Below, one piece after another: positions 56,003-64,000 of a stretch of DNA of 64,000 nucleotides (positions are counted from its first letter, which is position 1; each line of letters starts with the position of its first letter). The DNA comes from Arctopsyche grandis. Taxonomy: Eukaryota; Arthropoda; Insecta; Trichoptera; Hydropsychidae. Position numbers and translations under genes: made by a program. Location: contig NC_135360.1 in NCBI RefSeq assembly GCF_051622035.1, positions 5,332,001 to 5,396,000 of the forward strand, in the 5' to 3' direction. The notes below the pieces were generated by a model. It saw only the letters and a program-made list of their open reading frames with translations. It was not told the origin of the DNA and made no database searches.

Positions 56003-56215
56003 CCAGCAGCATAGCTCGGTCGTTAAGCTTCTGCCTAACACCGAGAGGCACCGGGTTCGATCCCATGAGCTGACCTCGACTGAAAAGAATTTTCTGAGTA
56101 TATCTGTAGTGCTGCTGGTCAGACCTGGATATTTGTGACTCCAGGTCGATCGTTTCCTATCAGAGTTTGCCAATTTTCTATGATTTCATTGTTGAAACGG
56201 TTCCCGATTAAAAAT
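56003..56215 (+). mobile_element. tRNA-derived SINE
   Basis: The head carries RNA polymerase III internal promoter boxes: box A-like ATAGCTCGGTCGTTAAG (about 56012) and a perfect box B GGGTTCGATCCC (about 56050). The body reads GTGCTGCTGGTCAGACC, CAGGTCGATCGTTTCC, AGTTTGCCAATTTT, GTTGAAACGGTTCC. A second, 5'-truncated copy is at 9745-9905. A functional tRNA is excluded because no acceptor stem closes. The head comes from a tRNA I cannot assign. Confidence 0.8.
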
Positions 56216-56432
56216 TGGCTAAAAACCTTCCTACCTAGCGAATTTTAAAAGTCAACGTTTCAAAAGAGATTTTATCATTGTTCCCAACAACAAATTGTGC
56301 TACATATTTTTTAACGATTTATTTTTAAAATTGATGCGTTGTAATAATTTATACCACAAATTAGTTAGCAGTGCCGTATCATATTCATTAAAATATACTG
56401 CCAACTTTTTGCCTCCAATTTTCCCATAGGTT

Positions 56433-56593
56433 TATGGGGGATGAACGAATGAGACGACTGGCATGTTAACGCACGTGTTTATTATATGACAGCTAAAGGC
56501 AGAGTGGTAGTGGCTCTCCGAACCCAACCGGGTTGGTCCCCACTCGCAGGAAGGCAACCAAACTCGACCATGTCGTATAAGCGAGCCGCCACA
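56433..56593 (-). mobile_element. Solo LTR-like insertion, family L, copy 2
   Basis: 161 bp, same sequence as 47028-47189, inside the hAT relic. GGTT is duplicated on both sides (56429-56432 and 56594-56597). Looks whole and young. Confidence 0.75.
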
Positions 56594-57649
56594 GGTTTTT
56601 CAAATTCAGACGTACTGATTTTAATAAGAGCTTGTTTATTATTTTGATAGTTTGATTTTAAAGCAAAAACAGCATCTGCTCTAGATGCTCATCGCGTACT
56701 GTTTATTCTTTTTAAATGTTGGTTATTCGAAATATTACTTAAAAAAATATTCTATAAGCTTTAATAAAATCAAAATAATATAACGCACCTAAACAGGATT
56801 CTGCAGCATAGTTCCCAATTAAGTTTAGGTATGACTAGCGCATGGTATAAAGGTGGTTGTATTACAATGATGTAATATTCTAGCCTGCAAACCTTTGAAT
56901 TTTCCAACCATATTGGCTCCATTGTCATATGATTTTCCCCTACATTTAGAAATATCTAAATATTCAGATTCGTGTTTTTCAATATTTAAAAATCCAAAGA
57001 AACGCTCTTTTATATCTCTATTTTTATCCACAAATCTCAAGATTAATGCTAACTGGTCTATATGAGATACATCAGGAGTTGAGTCGACTAGTGAAACGCA
57101 TAGGCTTTGTAGTGAAATGCATAGGAAATTCCGAAATACATATGATAATTTTTCTTAGAACGATTTGGAGACCCCTTCAATTTGAAGGCCACAGATATGC
57201 ACCAATTCCGCTGTGCGATAATCTGCCACTGCTTGCACTACTACTAATACTACATACGGTACTATTACATTATCGCAAAAGAAATCTAAAATGGATGAGT
57301 TGAAATATTTAGATGTGATTTTAATCACGATTTCAGGCATGCAATCAATATGGAATTACAAACAATAGAATATTCAAAAAATATAAAAGTTGTGCTAAAA
57401 TAGTCATATTATCACATTAACCCTTTCCTCTCCGAATTGAAGGGCAGATACAATAAATGTGACTAATAAAAACGAAAGCGAGAAAATTTTTAAAGTAATG
57501 AAGTAACAAAATATCAATTTAGATTTAGAGTACATGGCTGTACACTGCGTTCAATTTAGACCAAATCTCGACGATTATTTTTTGACAGCTGTGTTACCAA
57601 TTGACGTTTCCATATGTCTCGTTCGAATTAGCGATTTATTATCTGAATT

Positions 57650-59389
57650 ATGGAATGCAGACTTTGTCTCCGTTCTGCTCCAGTCGAGTCCTCTGTGTCC
57701 ATCCATGATTATCCTCATCCACTAGTTCAACGTATTTTGGCCTGCTATCAGCTACAAGTCCATTACAAATACTTTTAACAACTCAACCGGTAACACAATA
57801 GAGACTCATTGCTATTATTTATTTTACAGGTTAACAGAGATGATTTGTTGCCAGATACGATATGTCTTTTATGTAAAAACAATCTTGGATTGTTAAGCAA
57901 TTTTAGAAACATGTGTATTCAGAATGAAGAAACACAGAAACTAAGGCTAGCCGAGATTTTCGATATCAAAACTGAAGAAATTATATTGGACGATTTAAAT
58001 TGGAAATACGAGATCGGTATAAATTCGACATTGAATGTCTGTCAACCAGCCGTTGACAATGATATCAATGAATCAAAGTCAAGCAATCTGGGAAAACAGT
58101 CTTCGGAAGGAGATCATTCAAAGCAAAACGCCATATCAATAAAAAATGAAAACGTCAGTAAAATTTCAAAATTTGGCGCTTAAGCGTAACAGACATGCCA
58201 TTAATTGAACAATTGTTGTTTTATTTTACAGATACTTAGAGGAGAATTCACGCACGAAAACCAATATAGATGTGAAACTTGTTCTAAATTATTCACTGGC
58301 AAAGCTAGTCTCGTTGAGCATATGAAATCTCACAAAGGGTTAAAACCTTACAATTGCGAAGCTAGGTTCAAGTGCGAAATCTGTTTAAAGTCGTTCTCAC
58401 ACAAACATACCTTTCTAGGTCATATGAATATCCACAAAGGAATAAAACCGTACCAATGCGAAGTTTGTTTCAATTCGTTCTCTTATAAGTCTAACTTCTA
58501 CAGTCATAGAAAAACTCACTTCGAGAAGAGACGGTTCAAATGCAAAATGTGTTCTAAATTGTTGAATTCAAAAGCTACCCTCGTGGAGCATATGAATTCC
58601 CACAAAGGAATGAAACCATTCCAATGTGACGTTTGTTTGATTTCGTTCACTCGTAGGTCTAACCTTAATACACATACAAAAATTCACACCGAGGAGAGAC
58701 AGTTCAAATGCGAAATCTGTTCTAAATCGTTCATTGGTAAAGCCAACCTCATCGAGCATGTGAATTCTCACAAAGGGATAAAACCATACCAGTGTGGAAT
58801 TTGTTTGATTTCATTCACTCATGGGTCTGCCTTCAGTAGACATGTAAAAACTCACACCCAGGAGAGACTGTTTAAATGCGATATTTGCCCAGAGTCGTTT
58901 TCGATTAAGCGTAACCTAGTGAATCATATGATATCTCATTCCGAGATAAAACCATACCACTGCGAAATTTGTCTGAATTCATTCGCTTGCAAGTATAGGT
59001 TCAAGCGTCATGCGAAAACTCACACCAGAGAGAAACTATTCAAATGCGACATTTGTTCAAAGTCGTTCACCGTGAAGCATAACCTAGTGTTTCATATGCA
59101 ATCTCACACTGGGAAAAAACCATACCATTGTAAAGTTTGTCTGGTTTCATTCACTCGCAAGTATACGCTCAATCTTCATGCAAAAACTCACAATGAAAAG
59201 ACAGAAGACTCAAATGGAAAGAAATCACTCGAATGCGAAATTTGTTCGAAGTCGTTCACTGTGAAGCGTAACCTAGTGGAACATTTGAATTCCCACAAAG
59301 GAATAAAATCATATCAATGTGAAATTTGTCTGGTTTCATTCTCTCATAGGGTTAGCCACTGGCGACATGTAAAAAGTCACACCAATTAG
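57650..59389 (+). CDS. Gene C: subfamily-2 ZAD C2H2 zinc-finger protein, 13 fingers
   Basis: Exons 57650-57757, 57830-58153 and 58232-59389, phase 0; the second donor is GTCAGT, chosen because it keeps phase with the ATA start of exon 3. ZAD: MECRLCLRSAPVESS, QRILACYQLQ, LLPDTICLLC, FRNMCIQNEE; linker EIILDDLNWKYEIGIN, less acidic than in A. The array starts with one regular finger, a fragment (YNCEAR), then 12 more fingers. TAG at 59387-59389 follows HTN; two further fingers remain open in the same frame to 59571, so the protein is shortened compared with gene A. The G6/gene C pair is block 3. Confidence 0.9.
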
Positions 59390-59571
59390 ACACGATTCAG
59401 ATGCAAAGTGTGTTCCAAGTTGTTCATTGCTAAATTTTATCTTATGGAGCATGTGAATTACCACAAAGGAATAAAATCACACCGGTGTGAAGTTTGTTTG
59501 ATTTCATTCACTCATGGGTCCGCCTTCAGTAGACATGAAAAAACTCACAACAAGGAGAGACAGTTCAAATA
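59390..59571 (+). pseudogene. Last two fingers of gene C beyond its stop
   Basis: In frame after the TAG: FRCKVCSKLFIAK and HRCEVCLISFTHG, ending with a TAA that aligns with the gene A stop. They match the last two fingers of gene A, so the TAG is a recent nonsense change or a readthrough site. Confidence 0.8.
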
Positions 59572-59948
59572 AGACATCTGTACACTCTTAATTAAGGATG
59601 ACAAATTACTCGACCTTTTTAGTATTTGGGTAGTCGAATATTTCTCAAAATTACAAATGGGAATTCCTTAAATTAGGGATTAAAAATTTAAAAAATCCAG
59701 TCATAAATAAATTTTATAGATAGACGAATATAAAATGAAAAAAAAATAACGTTTTTGATTCTTATATGCCAGATTCGGAATATTCTTCAAATATTGTGAA
59801 TCAAAATATTGTCATCAATACAAAAAAAAAAAAACTAACAAAAACCTCAGTCCTCAAAAATGAAGTTTTATGGACAGTTTTAGGGCTCGTATTTACATAT
59901 GAATTCATTTTTTTGAAGTCTAAATGAATTGATGGCACCTTGTAATGG

Positions 59949-60897
59949 TGCTTACGGACTAAACCAACGACGATTTTGGGCCAACTTTTTAACCAGCAGT
60001 AGCGTACAAAATATCGAAATAAAAATTAAATTTTAAAATTGAAATTAAATATCAAAATCAAGCTAAAGAGCGAGATTGAGCTAAAATTAGATCATCGTTG
60101 ATGTTTTGAATTACAACAATGTTTTGAATTACGACGATACGCATTTACAAACAGAGAAATATTATAATTTCTCTGCTTACGAGCGAAAAAAATATTGTTA
60201 TTATTTCTTAAAAGTCGTCACGATATACTACTGTGTTTCGGCCGTCGATGAAACATTTAATAAAAAAAACTGTCGATGTCGGTTGTCGGTGATTTGTCAA
60301 AGGGCTTTTTTTTCTTTCGTCGAAATAAAATTAAAAATCACACATTATCCGATAAAATTTACCTCTGAAATGATTTAATTAATTGATTTATTTCGACGAG
60401 AGAAACAATTGAAGAATAAAAAAAATTCTTTTGATAACGTACCGGGTTGGGACCATCGCTCGGTCACCCATACTAACACATGATATATTCTCAGTAACTG
60501 CGCATTACGGGGAAGTAAAAATAATAATTCTTTGATTTTTTTTTCGATCTTAGTGCGTATCTTCGTAAGTCAAAACATCTTCGACAAACAAAAGTCGAGG
60601 ATTACCTGTATGTGATTGTTGATGATCTAATTTTAGGTCAATCTCGAAAATTTATTTAAATTGAGCATGTTCTGTTTTAACTTTCAATATTTTATTTTAA
60701 TTTTAATATATTGATTATAATTTTATTTTGATATTTGAATTTAATTTTAATATAATAATAATATTTTTAATTTTGATATTTAATTTCATCTTTTAAATTT
60801 AATTTTTATTTCGATATTTTGTACGCTACTGGTTTTATCCTGCTGGTTAAAACGTTGGACCAAAATCGTCGTTGGTTTGGTCCGTACGCAGCATAAC
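59949..60897 (-). mobile_element. Long-TIR non-autonomous element, family T, copy 2
   Basis: About 949 bp, inverted relative to 52613-53557. Ends TGCTTACGGACTAAACCAAC and the inverse TTGGTTTGGTCCGTACGCAG, with inverted similarity reaching about 150 bp inward. It sits within the shared 3' tail (after GGCACCTTGTAA, compare 41918-41925). Non-coding. Confidence 0.72.
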
Positions 60898-62920
60898 ACT
60901 ATGGTCTCCGCCTCGTCAGTTGTCAGCAATGCCAATGTTTAGGTTGGCAGTCGTGCAAACCACCCACCCGAATGGACTTCCCTTCGAGCGAGACGCGTGT
61001 CGCTCTCTAACCATCCGACCTTCAAGGGATACAGACGTGTGCCCAGCAGCCTTCTGAGCCGTCCCCCCACTGCGGTACATCAAGGCTCCATCTAGACGAC
61101 GAGCAGCCAACCAGGAAACCCTACGACAGATACACGATATCCCAGGTCAGTCAACGGTTTCCTCTACAACGCGTTCTCTGGAAGGACGACACCTGTTCGC
61201 CATCTCGCTCTCAACGTGGGAAAAGACGATGTTTCAGGAGAGGCAGCGCAAGCGCCTCCTTCACAGTCGACTCCACCATCGACAGTTCCAGTAGACGGCG
61301 CGATGCTGATGGATATGATGGAGCAGGTGATCGCCTCCTGCACTTCATCTGTTCTCCCCACCGTCGTTTCACATCCATCGGTCGCGGTGGGAAACTTCGC
61401 AAATTGCCACAGAGTCCGTTGACGCTTTCTTAGACGCAGTAGAAATATACAAAAACTGTTGCTGCGTTTAGGACGAAGATGCTCTCCGAGGCTTACCGAT
61501 GTTGCTCGACAAGAATCAGCTGGGCAGTCAGGGGTTTCCTGCTGATCCAAGGCGTTCTCTATCGTCTTAGTCCCGACCTAGAAATGGAGGAGGCTCAGCT
61601 GATGGTACCCGTTGATATACGCGGAACCATCATGAAGGAGCTGCATGACGCACCTACGGCCGGACACACTGGAATCGCGAGGACCATCAGCAGTACTTTC
61701 CCGGAATGCGGAAGTTCATCGCCGATTACGTCCGCACCTGCGTTGAATGCCAACAGTACAAACCCAACAACTTGAAGCCCACCGGATTAGTACAAACCCC
61801 CGTACCTGCTCAACGTTTCGAAGTGCTAGCCATCGACCTTTTCGGTCCGCTACCTGCTGGCAAGCAGGGCTAGTGGTGGATTTTTTTGGTAGAAGACGTT
61901 GCCAGTAAGTGGGTTGAACTATTTGCTCTCCCAGTCGCGACCGCGGAGGAGTGCGCAAAAGTTTAAATAGAAAAACTTTTCCTTCGGTACAGACTACCGC
62001 GGCGAATCATCTCAGATAATGGAGTGCAATTCGTCGCAGAGGGGATGCAACACAGGCCATGTCTACCTTTGGAGTGAAACAGAATTTACTGCCGTTGTAT
62101 CACCCGGAAGGAAACCCAGCGAAGAGAAAGAACCGCGACCTAAAGGTTCAGCTCCCTATGTTAGTAAAGAACCAGCATTCAAATTGGCCGCACGCCTTGC
62201 CATCCATCCGATTTGCCATGAATTGTGCAATCACGCAAGTGACAAACCAATCCCCTGAATACCTCACGTTTGCATGAGAGCTACGGTCGCCTCTGGACGT
62301 ACTCCATGACCTAGGCGCGGTTCTGGCTGCTGATAACTACGTTCTCCAGATCTAAGCTTTAAAAGTCAAGGAATTTGACCCTTAAAGCCCCTACCTGGCC
62401 AGGGAGGCCGGGATTCCGGCACCGGTCGTGCCGAAGCGAAGAAGAGGGAGACCCCGCAAGCAGCGACTTGCGTAACCACAGGCAGCGATCTCTATCCAAG
62501 TTCAGAAGCGGGACGTCTTCCTCTGAACTCGAGAGGGGGAGGATGTAAAACTACGTTATCCTCATCGTCCCGTCAGTTGGCAGCAATGCCAATGCTTAGG
62601 TTGGCAACCGTGCAACCCCCCCCCCCCCCCCGAATGGACTTCGTTTCGAGCGAGACGAGTGTCGCTCTCTCGCCATCCGACCTTCAAAGGGACAGACGTG
62701 TGCCCAGTTCCAGAGAGCTCGCCATCAGCCGCTGTGACCAGACCGGCAAGGCTCCATCTAGACGACGAGCAGCCAACCAGGAAACCCTACGACACATACA
62801 CGATATCCCAAGTCAGTCAACGGTTTCCCCTACATCGCGTTCTCTGGAAGGACGACACCTGTTTGGCATCGCGCTCTCAACGTGGGAGCGGAAAAGACGG
62901 TCATTACGACCTTATTAAAC
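60893..62920 (+). mobile_element. Gypsy LTR retrotransposon fossil, internally deleted
   Basis: Two related LTR-like stretches, about 60893-61215 and 62545-62915 (both containing GTCAGTTGNCAGCAATGCC and CCATCTAGACGACGAGCAG), flank a short internal region. The internal part holds recognisable pol pieces only: the integrase zinc-binding region (words GHTGIARTI, FIADYVRTC) and the integrase core (AIDLFGPLPAG, ISDNGVQF). No gag, protease or reverse transcriptase is visible. The element is broken in many places and the LTRs have clearly diverged, so it is old. It sits at the border of family-T copy 2. Confidence 0.8.
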
Positions 62921-63263
62921 CCAGCTTTAATGTGAATTTTCGGCATTGTTTTAAGTTTATGTACAACTTGGAATTGAATTAAAATAAATGTTATAACCCT
63001 AATGAATATGGATTATTTTATTGTACTTACCTATCCAGAACACAGATGGTATAAGAATGATAAATAAAAATGTGCATTAAATATTTTTAGACACGGCCAC
63101 ACACCTCGAAACTAGAAGCTAAGTATTTCTGCTTCCAAATTACATTTACAAAATTTAGCTTTCGTATTATAGACTTCTCGCTCTTCAAATTGTACCGCAA
63201 AACACTCGACAGTTTTTAGGTCTTTTCTCTTAAAAATTGAAAACATGTTGACAACATTATTAT
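62921..63263. repeat. Shared 3' tail of the ZAD blocks, copy 3, right part
   Basis: CCCAGCTTTAATGTGAATTTTCGGC matches 41930 onward, continuing the tail that was interrupted at 59948. Non-coding. Confidence 0.7.
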
Positions 63264-63450
63264 TGTAGGGTTCGGATATAGGGGGGATTGCGGGAGGGAG
63301 ACATTAAAAGGTGATCTTTAGTCAACCTTATACGTTTATTACACATTAAAGTATACACACGATGCGCGTACGCATCCAGCCAACCGGCGGCGCGGCCACA
63401 ACTCAACTCAGTCTGTTGGCGTCACGTTGCGCCAACCTATAACAGTGAAC
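63264..63450 (-). mobile_element. Possible solo LTR
   Basis: TGTAGGGTTCGG at the left and a CA near 63450 at the right; on the minus strand it contains GTGTAATAAACGTATAAGG, an AATAAA-type signal, and ends CCGAACCCTACA like other LTR ends here. No target duplication is clear. Confidence 0.3.
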
Positions 63451-63478
63451 ACAGATGTGTACCACTGCCTGTCATTAC

Positions 63479-63611
63479 TAGGCACCGGAGCCTGAGGGGG
63501 CCGTGTATTGTTCAAAGGTTGTAAATGCATTGTTACAGGTTTGCCGAACCTTTTTTACAAAGGATTTACAACAATGGAACAATAGATAGCACTGTGACTA
63601 TCCTACCTCTA
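63479..63611. mobile_element. hAT MITE, family M, copy 3, 8-bp target duplication
   Basis: 133 bp from TAGGCACCGG to CTACCTCTA; GTCATTAC on both sides (63471-63478 and 63612-63619). Core shared with 25197 and 30727. Confidence 0.9.
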
Positions 63612-63640
63612 GTCATTACACTTAACATTACACTCAATAA

Positions 63641-63984
63641 GGTCTGTTCATACCTATCCAGCACGACCCGTATCCTGCAGTTGTCATGCAAGTGCGGATA
63701 GTATTCTTTGGTACATTCTATATGGACGCGCATGAGTGCGTAAATGCGCATGCGCGAATGGAGAATGAATACGTCCATATAATGGATACGGGTCGTGCTG
63801 GATAGGTATTGTGGCGGCTCGCTATACGACATGGTCGAGTTTGGTTGCCTTCCTGTGAGTGGGGACCAACTCGGCTGGGTTCGGAGAGCCGCTACTCACT
63901 CTGCCTTCAGCTGTCATAAATAAAACACGTGCATTCAACATGCCAATCGTCTCATTCGTTCATCCCCCATAGTATGAACAGACC
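63641..63984. mobile_element. TIR element related to 556-1378, carrying a solo LTR-like insert
   Basis: Inverted ends GGTCTGTTCATACC, extending inward as TATCCAGCACGACCCGTATC, about 36 bp in all. Without the insert at 63810-63971 it is only about 180 bp, a MITE. Same terminal motif as the Harbinger derivative at 556. Confidence 0.75.
63810..63971 (+). mobile_element. Solo LTR-like insertion, family L, copy 3
   Basis: 162 bp, TGTGGCGGCTCGC to CATCCCCCATA, opposite orientation to the other two copies. GTAT is duplicated on both sides (63806-63809 and 63972-63975), and it splits the right inverted end of the MITE at 63641. Looks whole and young. Confidence 0.78.
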
Positions 63985-64000
63985 TTTACACATCAAATCC

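Larger units (their letters stand above)
55150..57200 (-). mobile_element. ZMYM1-like hAT transposase relic
   Basis: Read on the minus strand: CISLQSLCVSLVDSTPDVSH (first catalytic Asp, about 57110), FVDKNRDIKERFFGFLNIE, SYDNGANMVGKFKGLQARI (second Asp) and FIPCASHT at 57040-56825; then after insertions LQFGEICDEVNFSQK near 55790, and the C-terminal dimerisation part MKRVKNNLTNSLNKDNLNN, MFIESDVVNLLD at 55412-55227. Frame breaks are frequent and the element is split by the SINE and an LTR-like insertion. Terminal repeats are not identified. 57200-57520 beyond it shows nothing recognisable. Confidence 0.8.

Noticed and set aside
56003-56080. Possible tRNA gene
   Set aside because: Box A and B are present but no acceptor stem or proper anticodon arm forms, and the body matches a second dispersed copy; a SINE explains it better.
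61211-61550. Open frames on both strands near the Gypsy fossil's left LTR
   Set aside because: They are frames through LTR and degraded internal sequence with no recognisable domain.

Overview
The window looks like accessory sequence from a holometabolous insect nuclear genome. It is AT-rich, has short introns, carries an expanded family of ZAD plus C2H2 zinc-finger genes (an insect-expanded class of transcription factor), and is densely packed with insect-type transposons (Tc1/mariner, PIF/Harbinger, hAT, Jockey, CR1-like and RTE LINEs, Gypsy fossils, a tRNA-derived SINE). I cannot fix the order from sequence alone. There is no sign of bacterial, organellar or free-virus DNA.

The host genes are nearly all ZAD zinc-finger genes in two subfamilies. 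Subfamily 1 is on the minus strand: G1 (3976-5679), G2 (13249-14787), G3 (25365-27095), G4 (36359-37924), G5 (44551-46761, with a decayed 3' part to 42815) and G6 (50936-52396, with a remnant to 50606). Each has a 99-nt exon 1, a 64-nt intron, a 303-nt exon 2, an intron of about 74 nt and one long finger exon. Subfamily 2 is on the plus strand: A (38885-40512), B (47281-48820, headless) and C (57650-59389), with a small relic beside G2 (15396-15570). From 36 to 63 kb the two subfamilies sit head to head and repeat as three tandem blocks (G4/A, G5/B, G6/C). G2 plus the relic looks like a fourth, mostly lost block. G1 and G3 belong to another segmental duplication in which the divergent partner is a 68-codon reading frame of unknown function.

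Regions: 0-3.5 kb holds a LINE fragment, a Harbinger derivative and a 1.6-kb Tc1 element. 3.6-6.4 kb is the first G1 block. 6.4-13.2 kb is a nest of hAT, Harbinger, SINE and tandem-repeat debris. 13.2-15.6 kb is G2 and its relic. 15.86-20.77 kb is a nearly perfect 4.9-kb palindrome. 20.8-24.9 kb is three LINEs, one inside another. 24.9-27.7 kb is the G3 block. 28.4-32.4 kb is a second large palindrome enclosing a Harbinger relic. 32.6-36.2 kb is a Gypsy LTR fossil and an RTE LINE split by a hAT. 36.3-63 kb is the three-block ZAD array with its insertions. 60.9-62.9 kb is a broken Gypsy fossil. The last 0.7 kb holds MITEs and a solo LTR-like insertion.

The ZAD proteins are presumably nuclear DNA-binding proteins that dimerise through the ZAD. 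The array appears to be in active birth-and-death evolution: finger modules are reshuffled, premature stops and frameshifts trim 3' finger arrays, one copy has lost its first exon, and several insertions can be dated relative to the duplications because a paralog keeps the empty site.
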